Below are positions 6,095 through 13,953 of a stretch of 19,306 bases of DNA, in pieces. Every line of letters begins with the position of its first letter. Position 1 is the first letter of the stretch. This DNA comes from JAICKN01 sp036491415 (lineage in GTDB: Bacteria > Acidobacteriota > Terriglobia > Terriglobales > Acidobacteriaceae), in the NCBI GenBank assembly GCA_036491415.1, contig DASXCC010000041.1:1-19306 (forward strand), written 5' to 3'. Under the pieces are notes generated by a model. That model saw only the letters and a list, made by a program, of their open reading frames with translations. It was not told the DNA's origin and did not search any database. The translations under genes were made by a program, and so were the position numbers.

Positions 6095-7657
6095 GTGAAT
6101 GATGACTCCATGACAGCAGAATCCATCAGCCGTGCGCTGGAAGAATTTCTACAGGGATCGCAAAGCGCGATCGTGCGCGAGAACGGCGCCGAACTCTTTG
6201 ATCTGTCGCAAGCAAAGTATTCCATCACGGGCGAGGTCAACCGATGCTTATTGCATTTGTGGTCGACCGAGCGAAATCTGGTACGCCGCATTATCGACAT
6301 GGAAGTGAAAAGCGATGTGCTGCGGCTGGCTGTCCAGCGACTAGGACAATCCAAACCTGCAAAGCTGGAAATTTGCCGCCGCCGCGATGTGCGGACTCCC
6401 AATGCCAGAAGAATTACCAGGATGGCGTATCGCCATAAGTTGACAAGAATTCTGGAGCGGCACTTCCCCGGATACAAAGTCGGCGAGTTAAAAACATCGG
6501 CTGACTTGGAGCGGTCCTTCGGCCCGGTTTATTGCCGGGGACTTTTGCATCACGGGCAATCGGCCTTTGCTGTTTTTGGAGTGAACGAAGAAGAAACCCA
6601 ATCATCGATTGATGCTGCGCTAACATTCGCCATTTTATGGCTCGATCTATGCCGCCAGAATCAAGCGGGAAAAATGGTATTGGAAGGACTCAAGCTATTC
6701 GTGCCCGCAAAAAGCTCAACGCTTACGCGACACCGCATGGCCCATTTGCATATGGGCGCGGCACAATGGCAACTTTACGAATTTGATGAGCGCAGCGATT
6801 CGCTGACTACCGTCGATCTTTCCGATCGCGGGAACCTAGCCACGCGCCTTATACAGTTGCCGGACGAAGTGTCGGCCTTGCAACGATTTGCAAAAGATAT
6901 AGCCCGCATTCGCGCGTGGATGCCGAAAGTTGAAACCGCCGTCCTGTCTTCCTCCGAAATTGCTTTTCGCTGGTTCGGGCTGGAGTTTGCTCATGCTCAA
7001 TTGGCGCATGATCCCAGACATTTTCAAACAACAACGGAAATTGTTTTTGGATTGGGAGCGGCGAAAAAAGTCCTCTACGATTTGAATGAAGCGGAATTTT
7101 TATCGCTGATTCGCAACATTCGCCAGATCCGCCACCCGCATAGCCCACGCAATCATTTGCTATGGCGATTACATCCGGAGCGATGGCTGGAATCGCTCGT
7201 CAAGGAGAACGTCAGTGTGCTGCACGAGAAACTGAGCAGTGCTCAAGCGTACTCGCAGATGCCGGCTTTCTCCGCCGCCGACAGAGCAATGATCGACATT
7301 CTTGCTTTGACACACCAAGGGCGTTTGGCGGTGATTGAACTCAAGGCCGATGAAGACATTCACCTTCCCATGCAAGGCCTGGATTATTGGTCGCGTGTGG
7401 CCTGGCACCACGCCCGTGGTGAATTTCAGAAGTTCGGTTACTTTCCCGGACAGGAAATTTCCTCCGAGCAGCCTCAGCTTCTGCTGGTGGCCCCTGCTTT
7501 ACATATTCATCCTGCGACAGAATCTCTGTTGCGCTATCTGTCTCCGCAGATTGATTGGACATTAATTGGCATCGACGAACGCTGGCGCGAAGATGTAAAA
7601 GTGTTATTTCGCAAACGGTCGAGACCGATCGATTCGCGCCTGAAATTGGCTAGCTAG
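6095..7657 (+). CDS. Unrecognised protein with C-terminal PD-(D/E)XK-like motif
   Basis: A 520-aa protein with no named family recognised. The C-terminal part has the arrangement of a PD-(D/E)XK nuclease core: D401, then a beta-hairpin, then E415-L416-K417 in LAVIELKADE, and Q427 on the following helix. The context DRAMIDILALTHQGR resembles NucS-like or DUF91-like nuclease cores. The N-terminal 200 residues carry an arginine-rich patch (RRRDVRTPNARRITRM) and the segment SFGPVYCRGLLHHGQSAFAV. No membrane segment or signal peptide is visible. The start is GTG at 6095 or ATG at 6110, neither with a clear ribosome-binding site. It is divergent from tldD, and its stop overlaps the UvrC-like stop by 8 bp. 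DNA cleavage is inference. Confidence 0.72.
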   Translation: MNDDSMTAESISRALEEFLQGSQSAIVRENGAELFDLSQAKYSITGEVNRCLLHLWSTERNLVRRIIDMEVKSDVLRLAVQRLGQSKPAKLEICRRRDVRTPNARRITRMAYRHKLTRILERHFPGYKVGELKTSADLERSFGPVYCRGLLHHGQSAFAVFGVNEEETQSSIDAALTFAILWLDLCRQNQAGKMVLEGLKLFVPAKSSTLTRHRMAHLHMGAAQWQLYEFDERSDSLTTVDLSDRGNLATRLIQLPDEVSALQRFAKDIARIRAWMPKVETAVLSSSEIAFRWFGLEFAHAQLAHDPRHFQTTTEIVFGLGAAKKVLYDLNEAEFLSLIRNIRQIRHPHSPRNHLLWRLHPERWLESLVKENVSVLHEKLSSAQAYSQMPAFSAADRAMIDILALTHQGRLAVIELKADEDIHLPMQGLDYWSRVAWHHARGEFQKFGYFPGQEISSEQPQLLLVAPALHIHPATESLLRYLSPQIDWTLIGIDERWREDVKVLFRKRSRPIDSRLKLAS

Positions 7658-8831
7658 GAAATATTCCAGATGGAGAATTGCCCGGAGTCTGCAAATTTTC
7701 TACTTCCGCCGGTTCGTTGCGAAAAACCCTGGAAATTCCGCGGACGATGCGGCGCAGCGGAAGAGCGCCCGAGGCATCGGCCATAAAAATCTCCCCTTTG
7801 CGGGTACCGCGAAAATACCAGCGTTTCAGAATCGCCAGATGCTCCATTACTTCAAGTCCGGATTTTGCTTTCGCTCTAGGAGAAGAATTCAATATGGCAT
7901 CTACACGCGATTCCATGGATTGCGGCTTGGTATGCTCTTCGGGCTGAATTTGAAATGCAAATGGCCCGGCGATACACCCTGCGTCCACACGAAAGAAATT
8001 TACAGCTCCTTTTTCGCAGCACGCCTGGATGATGAGAGCTTTTAAGGTATCAATCCTACGGACCAATTCGGGTAGCTGACTTAATACCGGCTTCAACTTT
8101 TCTAGTTTTGCATGTAGCGCGGACGCCTGTTCGAATTCCAGATTTGTGGAAGCCTCATCGCGGTGCAATGAAATTTCTCGCTCCAGAGAATCGCCATTGC
8201 TTTCAAAATACTTGCGTACTCGCTCGACTTCGGTTTTGTACTGTTCGTCACTACAACCCTTGAAGCAGGGTGCAAGGCACATCTTCATCTCGGAATAAAC
8301 GCAGCCGGGGAAACTGGGATCAGGGGTTAGATTTTCCACGCAACGCCGCATCTTGAAAAAATCCAAAGAATCGTTGGCGAACTTTTCCGCGAACACCCGG
8401 GACGGGAATGGGCCGAAATAGACTGCCTTTCCCCGTAACTTTCCCAGACGTCTTGTTACCGAAGCCCGTGGATATTCGTTCTCCAGGTGCAGCTTGATTA
8501 ACGGCGCGAAACGCAGGCGAAGCTTCGCAGAAAAAGTCTCGGGGAAAGTTTCGCGCAGAAGTTTGTAAAGCAAAAACCCTGATTCGAAGTCAGACCCGGT
8601 GGGAGTGAACTGCACCGAGCGGGTTCGTTCGCGCAGGTTGAGCCGCTTGCTTTGCTCGATAGGGGGGCCAAGAAGTCTCTCCAGCCTGCGGCGAAGGTTC
8701 GCCGTTTTGCTGATGTAGGGCTCGGCCCCGCCCTCCTGGCTGCGTAATAAAAATACCGCTGGCTCCGCAGGAATTGCGGCAAAAAACTCGGCGTTCTGAT
8801 TCGGAGAAAATTCCAGACTCTGCGCCAGCAC
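7650..8831 (-). CDS. UvrC N-terminal-half homologue with degenerate GIY-YIG domain
   Basis: A 393-aa relative of the N-terminal half of excinuclease subunit UvrC. A GIY-YIG-like fold spans about 20-110. A cysteine cluster follows (C164, C177, C185, C189, C193) in the order seen in UvrC. A UVR-type helix pair lies around 218-247. The RNase H-like nuclease and helix-hairpin-helix domains of full UvrC (about 600 aa) are absent. The GIY-YIG core reads AVF (25-27) and YIS (39-41) instead of GVY and YIG. The catalytic glutamate position falls on L88, while the arginine (R49) remains. The start is GTG with no clear ribosome-binding site. It could be a Cho-like protein, but cleavage looks unlikely. 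Confidence 0.8.
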   Translation of the reverse strand: MLAQSLEFSPNQNAEFFAAIPAEPAVFLLRSQEGGAEPYISKTANLRRRLERLLGPPIEQSKRLNLRERTRSVQFTPTGSDFESGFLLYKLLRETFPETFSAKLRLRFAPLIKLHLENEYPRASVTRRLGKLRGKAVYFGPFPSRVFAEKFANDSLDFFKMRRCVENLTPDPSFPGCVYSEMKMCLAPCFKGCSDEQYKTEVERVRKYFESNGDSLEREISLHRDEASTNLEFEQASALHAKLEKLKPVLSQLPELVRRIDTLKALIIQACCEKGAVNFFRVDAGCIAGPFAFQIQPEEHTKPQSMESRVDAILNSSPRAKAKSGLEVMEHLAILKRWYFRGTRKGEIFMADASGALPLRRIVRGISRVFRNEPAEVENLQTPGNSPSGIFPS

Positions 8832-8866
8832 AAAATCATTCTAGGCGAGCGCGATAAATCTACATT

Positions 8867-8897
8867 ACAAAATAAAAGGCGGCCAAGGTTGGCCGCC
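8867..8897 (-). terminator. Rho-independent terminator of the ftsH operon
   Basis: On the minus strand, 23 bases after the ftsH stop, GGCGGCCAA and TTGGCCGCC form a perfect 9-bp stem around a two-base centre (8878-8897). The stem is followed by TTTTATTTTGTAATG. This is a strong terminator that isolates ftsH from the downstream UvrC-like gene, which therefore needs its own promoter. Confidence 0.92.
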
Positions 8898-8920
8898 TCA
8901 AAAAGTTAAACTCTCAATGT

Positions 8921-10834
8921 TTACGCTGGAGCCGGTCTTTCGCCGCCTTTGGCCAATCCCGAACGTCCCGGTTCTGGCTTAAGCACCTGTTGCACGCCAC
9001 CGTCATCCTGCCGGGGTGGAGGCGTGATCTTTGGCAGCTCTTTGCCTTCGATGACCATGCGAATTTCGTTAGCATCCAGAACTTCGCGTTCCAGCAGCGC
9101 TAGGGCAATTCTGATGAGGACATCTTTCTCGTCAGCCAAAACCGCTTTCGCTCTATCATAACCTTCTGTGATCAAGCGGCGAACTTCTTCGTCAATCTTG
9201 ATAGCCGTGGCTTCGCTGTAATCGCGATGTTGCGCGATTTCGCGGCCCAGGAAGATCTGCTCTTCTTTTTTGCCGAAGGTCAACGGTCCAAGTTGGCTCA
9301 TGCCGAATTCGCAAACCATCTTGCGGGCAAGGTCGGTGGCGCGTTCGATGTCGTTACCTGCGCCTGTGCTCATCTGGCTCAGGAACATCTCTTCAGCAAT
9401 ACGACCGCCCATCATGATGGCGATTTCGGTTTCCAGATAATCGCGGGTGTAGTTGTGCTTGTCATCAATCGGCAACTGCATGGTCACACCAAGCGCCATG
9501 CCGCGCGGAATGATGGTCACCTTGTGAAGAGGATCGGAGTACGGCAAGCGAGCTGCGACCAAGGCGTGGCCAGCTTCGTGATAGGCCGTCACCTTCTTTT
9601 CTTCTTCGGTGAGGATGAGCGATTTACGTTCCACTCCCATCAGCACTTTGTCTTTCGCAAGTTCGAAGTCATACATCAGGACGGCTTTGCGATTCTGCCG
9701 AGCCGCGGCCAATGCTGCTTCGTTCACCATGTTCTCCAGATCCGCTCCAGAGAATCCCGGTGTGCCGCGAGCCAGAACGGAAAGATCGACGTCGTCCGCC
9801 AACGGCTTTTTGCGGGTGTGCACTCGCAGAATTTCTTCACGTCCGCGAACATCCGGACGGCTCACGATGACGCGACGGTCGAAACGGCCCGGTCTAAGAA
9901 GCGCCGGGTCGAGCACATCAGGACGGTTCGTTGCCGCCATCAGGATGACGCCTTCGTTCGATTCGAAGCCGTCCATCTCAACCAGCAACTGATTCAAAGT
10001 CTGTTCCCGCTCATCGTGTCCGCCGCCAAGACCAGCTCCGCGATGGCGTCCAACAGCATCAATTTCATCGATGAAGATGATGCAGGGAGCGTTCTTTTTG
10101 CCCTGCTCAAATAGATCGCGTACGCGGCTAGCGCCGACACCGACAAACATTTCTACGAAGTCCGAACCGGAAATCGAGAAGAAAGGAACGTTTGCTTCGC
10201 CAGCGACTGCGCGGGCCAACAAAGTTTTACCGGTTCCCGGAGGGCCTACCAGCAAAACGCCTTTGGGGATGCGGCCGCCAAGCTTTTGGAATTTCTGCGC
10301 TTCACGAAGGAATTCGATAATCTCGCGAAGCTCTTCTTTCGCTTCATCTACGCCAGCAACATCTTTAAATGTGATCTTCTTCTGTTGCATGGAGAGCAAG
10401 CGGGCACGGCTCTTGCCAAACGACAAGGCCTTATTCCCTCCCGTCTGCATCTGTCGAATCATCAGGAACCATAGCAAGGCCAGAACAATGAGCGGAGCCC
10501 ACGTGGCCAGGACCTGGATCAACCAGCCTCCGTTGCTGGGATCTCGGAAAGTCATCACGACGCCTTTGTCGCTGAGCGTCTTGATCATGTCTGAGTAGCT
10601 TTGCGGGGCAGTCAGGAAGAAACCGGAATTGTCGTTCTTGTACTTACCGTGTACATCCGATCCGGTGATGGTAACTTCCTTAACGTTCCCCTGATTAATC
10701 TCCGACATGAACTGCGTGAAATTGACTTCTTTATCTTTCGGCCCAGCCTGTCCCGTCCGAATTAGTTCCCAAAGCAGCACAGCACAAATTGCTATGACTA
10801 CCCAAAAGACGACCGTTTTGACTGTTGAGTTCAC
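8921..10834 (-). CDS. ftsH: ATP-dependent zinc metalloprotease FtsH
   Basis: A 637-aa membrane-anchored AAA+ protease that degrades misfolded membrane proteins and regulatory substrates as a hexamer. Membrane segments lie at about 5-23 and 104-126 around a short periplasmic domain. Walker A is GPPGTGKT (197-204) and Walker B is CIIFIDEID (251-259). The second region of homology contains ATNRPDVLDPALLRPGRFD. The zinc site is HEAGH (419-423) with D495 in TGAGNDIERATDLAR. The start is GTG at 10834, supported by AGGGAG seven bases upstream. The C-terminal tail is proline- and glutamine-rich. It is the last gene of the tilS-hpt-ftsH group, with a 157-bp gap before it holding a direct repeat. Confidence 0.98.
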   Translation of the reverse strand: MNSTVKTVVFWVVIAICAVLLWELIRTGQAGPKDKEVNFTQFMSEINQGNVKEVTITGSDVHGKYKNDNSGFFLTAPQSYSDMIKTLSDKGVVMTFRDPSNGGWLIQVLATWAPLIVLALLWFLMIRQMQTGGNKALSFGKSRARLLSMQQKKITFKDVAGVDEAKEELREIIEFLREAQKFQKLGGRIPKGVLLVGPPGTGKTLLARAVAGEANVPFFSISGSDFVEMFVGVGASRVRDLFEQGKKNAPCIIFIDEIDAVGRHRGAGLGGGHDEREQTLNQLLVEMDGFESNEGVILMAATNRPDVLDPALLRPGRFDRRVIVSRPDVRGREEILRVHTRKKPLADDVDLSVLARGTPGFSGADLENMVNEAALAAARQNRKAVLMYDFELAKDKVLMGVERKSLILTEEEKKVTAYHEAGHALVAARLPYSDPLHKVTIIPRGMALGVTMQLPIDDKHNYTRDYLETEIAIMMGGRIAEEMFLSQMSTGAGNDIERATDLARKMVCEFGMSQLGPLTFGKKEEQIFLGREIAQHRDYSEATAIKIDEEVRRLITEGYDRAKAVLADEKDVLIRIALALLEREVLDANEIRMVIEGKELPKITPPPRQDDGGVQQVLKPEPGRSGLAKGGERPAPA

Positions 10835-10865
10835 TCAAATACTCCCTAGAGTACTTCCAGTTTCC

Positions 10866-10976
10866 CGGAATACACTCCGTACAGACATTTAGATGCCACA
10901 CCTAAAATTTTGACTTACAAATAATGATTCTACCTCGCTCCGAGGCAAAAAAGGGACGGAATACACTTATGACAGA
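10866..10976. repeat. 20-bp direct repeat in the ftsH upstream region
   Basis: CGGAATACACT-N4-ACAGA occurs at 10866-10885 and again at 10957-10976, with all 16 specified bases identical and 91 bases between starts. The ftsH-proximal copy also forms CGGA-N6-TCCG (10866-10879). On the ftsH sense strand the motif reads TCTGT-N4-AGTGTATTCCG. It is a candidate pair of regulator-binding sites. No convincing ftsH promoter with both hexamers was found in the gap. Confidence 0.6.
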
Positions 10977-10991
10977 AGTCACCAGTTCCGG

Positions 10992-11528
10992 TTAACTCCC
11001 TGTTGCTAAATACGGCAAATTGCGGCCCGTTTGTTCCGCTGTACCCATGCCATAACCGGTAAGAACTGTTTCATCCACCAAAAAGCCGAAATAATCAGGC
11101 TGTAACGGCACCCGGCGGGCAGATTGCCGATCAGCCAAGGTCACCAATTTCACCGAAGCCGCGCCTCGCGAGCGAAAATCGCTCATCAGAAATTCCGTGG
11201 TAATGCCCGAATGGACTACACCCTCCACCAACAAAACATGCTGATTTCTAATGTCTGGGCCCTGACTGAAGAAAATTTCCATAACGCCAGCGGGGCCGTT
11301 TTCCATTTTTGAGCTGTAGCGGGGTTTAATGAACTGGCATATCACCGGAACTTCCATCGCACGCACCAAGTCAGCAGTGAAAATAAAGCTGTTTTCCAGG
11401 ACGGCAAGAACATGGACGGTTTTGTCGCGGTAGTCCGCGGAAATCTGGCGGGCCAATTCGCGCACCCTCTTTTGGATCTGTTCGGTTGAAATGACGGTGC
11501 GCATCTGCCCCTTCACTGGGTCAGGCAT
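10992..11528 (-). CDS. hpt: Hypoxanthine phosphoribosyltransferase-like protein with altered active site
   Basis: A 178-aa type I phosphoribosyltransferase fold, placed as HPRT by length, by the ending RNLPYLATGS, and by its position between tilS and ftsH. Several hallmark residues differ. The pyrophosphate-loop lysine (LKG in the family) reads L44-E45-N46. The PRPP loop, normally E-D-x-x-D-[ST]-G-x-T, reads E102-G103-V-V-H106-S-G-I-T, so the second acid and the catalytic-base aspartate are missing. The magnesium-binding LD after GYG reads M161-G162. It starts 18 bases after tilS, with AGGAG upstream. Either substrate use has changed, or it is non-catalytic and regulatory. The gene name reflects homology and position only. 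Confidence 0.85.
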   Translation of the reverse strand: MPDPVKGQMRTVISTEQIQKRVRELARQISADYRDKTVHVLAVLENSFIFTADLVRAMEVPVICQFIKPRYSSKMENGPAGVMEIFFSQGPDIRNQHVLLVEGVVHSGITTEFLMSDFRSRGAASVKLVTLADRQSARRVPLQPDYFGFLVDETVLTGYGMGTAEQTGRNLPYLATGS

Positions 11529-11546
11529 GGAGTTTCGGTCTCCTGT

Positions 11547-12992
11547 TTAGGATCTCCCGGTCAGGGAGATTTCTTCAATCTTCACGGCGCTGCTGGTCCC
11601 AATTTTCGAGCGCAGATGCGCTGGTGGGGGAAACCCGCGCATCCACACAATTTCACTGCCACTTACAATGACCGGCCAGACTTTTCGTTGCGGCCCGGTC
11701 ACGCGTTTTTGCTGCAACAATTCCTTGATCTTTCTGGGAGCCTTGGTATGCGCGGGCCAGAAGCGGTCTCCTTCGCGCCAGTTCCTCACCTGAAGTTTTT
11801 GCGCAAGCAACTGCGCGTCGATCAGGTTTTCGAAATCTTGGGCATTATAGCTCTCCACAGAAGCAGCGGGGATTAACGATGCGTGGAACTCAGCTTGAAT
11901 CTCTGTAATCGCTACACGCCCGGGAATCGAGAGAGCATATTCAAAGCTTGCACTGTCCGAAATTTGGACACCGTTTTCGGGATCGTTTCTAATATCGTTT
12001 TTAACATCAATATCAATAACAATTTTACCGGCGCTTTTACTGACGGTTCCGCCCGGCAAAGGAATCGGCCCGCGCGCCGCCGGATCACGAACTAATTCCA
12101 GAACTTTTTCGACGTGATGAAAATCCAGGCGCATGCTCTGCGCTTCGGCGACTGCACGAATCAATCGGCGCTGCAAAGCGAGAGGCAGCGCTAGCAGTTC
12201 CGTTGCATTGATCGCATTTGAATTGGCGCGCTTTAAAGAAAGCGCGCCAATTTGCTGTGCCCAATATTCTTCCTCCGCACGGGCAATTTCCGCGGTGTCA
12301 GCCAATGTGCTGCGAACAGACGGATTTAGGTTCTCCTCAAGCCACGGCAGCAGGTTTTTCCGCACTCGATTGCGGGAATGCTGTTCGTCCTTATTACTGC
12401 TATCATCGCGCCAGCTTTGCTGGATTTCGTTTAGAAAAGCTTCGAGTTCTTTTCTGGAGATTCCCAACAGAAGCCGAACAATTGTGGCGCCGTTCTCGCC
12501 GACGCTGCGCTCAGGATAAATTCCCGCCAGTCCCCGCGTACCCGCGCCGCGCATCATTCTTAAGAGAACGGTTTCCGCCTGGTCGTCGAGAGTGTGGGCT
12601 GTGGCGATGCGGTTTACAGCATTCTTATTTAATAGCCGCTCGAAGAAGTCGTAACGCAGCTTGCGGCCTGCAGCTTCAAGACTAAGATGTTTTTCCTGTG
12701 CGCACGTTTTTACCGCGGCGGACTCGGTGAAAAGCTCCAGCGTATGCTCTTGCGCGAGTTTCTTTACGAACTCTTCGTCACCGTCAGCTTCTTTTCCGCG
12801 AAGCTGGTGATTCAGGTGTACTACGGAAAGAACAATCCCGAGTTCATTGCGCAATGCCAGCAGCAAGCGCAGCAGCGCAACGGAATCTGCACCGCCGGAG
12901 ACCGCCACACCCACGCGGTCGCCCGGCTGAATCAGCCGTTGCCGCCGGATGTCTCCCAATACTTTTTGGATGAACGAAGGCACTGCCAACAT
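11547..12992 (-). CDS. tilS: tRNA(Ile)-lysidine synthetase TilS
   Basis: A 481-aa N-type ATP pyrophosphatase. It converts cytidine 34 of tRNA-Ile(CAU) to lysidine so that AUA is read as isoleucine, an essential step. The PP-loop SGGADS is at 32-37 in GVAVSGGADSVALLRLL. Further marks are VVHLNHQLRG, TAHTLDDQAETVLLRMMRGAGTRGL, and SNKDEQHSRNRVRKNLLPWL. The C-terminal substrate-binding and TilS_C regions are present, with NWREGDRFWPA. The ATG has GGAG five bases upstream. It lies 21 bases after the PEP mutase-like gene and 18 bases before hpt, which suggests one transcript. Confidence 0.97.
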   Translation of the reverse strand: MLAVPSFIQKVLGDIRRQRLIQPGDRVGVAVSGGADSVALLRLLLALRNELGIVLSVVHLNHQLRGKEADGDEEFVKKLAQEHTLELFTESAAVKTCAQEKHLSLEAAGRKLRYDFFERLLNKNAVNRIATAHTLDDQAETVLLRMMRGAGTRGLAGIYPERSVGENGATIVRLLLGISRKELEAFLNEIQQSWRDDSSNKDEQHSRNRVRKNLLPWLEENLNPSVRSTLADTAEIARAEEEYWAQQIGALSLKRANSNAINATELLALPLALQRRLIRAVAEAQSMRLDFHHVEKVLELVRDPAARGPIPLPGGTVSKSAGKIVIDIDVKNDIRNDPENGVQISDSASFEYALSIPGRVAITEIQAEFHASLIPAASVESYNAQDFENLIDAQLLAQKLQVRNWREGDRFWPAHTKAPRKIKELLQQKRVTGPQRKVWPVIVSGSEIVWMRGFPPPAHLRSKIGTSSAVKIEEISLTGRS

Positions 12993-13013
12993 GGTACTCC
13001 GGCCAGCGAACCT

Positions 13014-13860
13014 TCAGCCAAGCAACCGGTTCATTTCTGCGAAAGAAGGCGCGCCTTCGAGTGCCGTGTAACTTCCGGAGATTTTCAGTTCTGTTGCGAT
13101 CCTTTGCAAGTGGCCCAGCGTTCCGCGCATGACGCTTGAACCCAGGCTGACTCTCGCCACCTTTAACTTCTCCAATTCAAGAACCGGAGGCGCACCCGGC
13201 CCGCCAAGAATATTGATTGGGAACTTCAGATCCTGGACGAAGCGGCGAATCGTCTCCACATCTTTCACGCCGGGAATAAATAAACAGCTGGCTCCAGCAT
13301 CGCGAAAGGCGACGAGCCGCTGCAGCGTACGTTCATATCTTTTGGCCGCCTCGCCAACCTCCAGCAGATAGATATCCGTCCGCGCATTCAGCACCAATGG
13401 AACGCCCGCATGATCGGCAACTTCCCTTACGGCGCGGATTTTTTCCAGTTGCAATGACAAAATCCACCAGCGGATTAGCGTCATCTCCCGTAGCGTCCTC
13501 AAGATTTAATCCCACGGCTCCGGCTTCGAGCACTCCGCGCGTCGTATCAGCAATATCTTCCGGACGATCGCCATATCCGGCTTCCACATCCGCCGTCACC
13601 GGAATATTCTCGCAACTGACGATTCGCTGCACCGCCGCCAACATCTCCGCTCGAGTGATCTTTTGTCCATCCGGATATCCGAGGGAAAATGCGATGCCTG
13701 CGCTACTGGTAGCAAGCGCCGGAAATCCCGCTTGCTGAATGATGACCGCACTGGCTGCGTCCCACACATTTGCCAGCCCCAAAATTTTTGCTTCGTGGTG
13801 CATCTGCAAAAACGTCGACGCCTGTTCTTTCAACGACTTTTTGTCTGCCGGACTTTTCAT
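13014..13860 (-). pseudogene. PEP mutase/isocitrate lyase family gene with a single frameshift
   Basis: The intact protein would be about 281 aa, related to oxaloacetate decarboxylases and carboxyphosphonoenolpyruvate mutases (TIM barrel, magnesium-dependent). Frame one gives NVWDAASAVIIQQAGFPALA, SAGIAFSLGYPDG, VTADVEAGYG (metal aspartate) and GLNLEDATGD. Then the frame is lost at NPLVDF. A second frame continues with SLQLEKIRAVREVADHAGVP and NARTDIYLLE to LLG at the stop. The shift is explained by one extra base in the A-run at 13459-13462 (T-run on the sense strand): removing one base restores NPLVDLSLQLEK. GAGGGTGG precedes the ATG. It may be a real pseudogene or an assembly error. It heads the tilS-hpt-ftsH group. 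Confidence 0.85.
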
Positions 13861-13953
13861 TCCACCCTCAAATGGTGACCTTGCGGTCGAGCAAACTTCG
13901 CTGGTCTGGCAACCATTTTAATTGCCTGCTCACGGCTTTGCCGCGATACCATA

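Noticed and set aside
5980..6477. N-terminal extension of tldD to 651 residues
   Set aside because: It overlaps the divergent 520-aa gene, has no TldD-like sequence and is far longer than the family.
8498..8839. Minus-strand frame with ATG at 8839
   Set aside because: It is out of frame with the UvrC-like gene, whose sequence is clearly the coding one from the GTG at 8831.
9227..10114. Long plus-strand frame of 295 codons
   Set aside because: It is entirely antisense to ftsH, histidine-rich with no domain, and a shadow of strong codon bias in the real gene.
10933..10945. Hairpin CCTCG-CTC-CGAGG as a terminator after hpt
   Set aside because: Only a 5-bp stem and no T-run follows on the minus strand; read-through into ftsH remains plausible.
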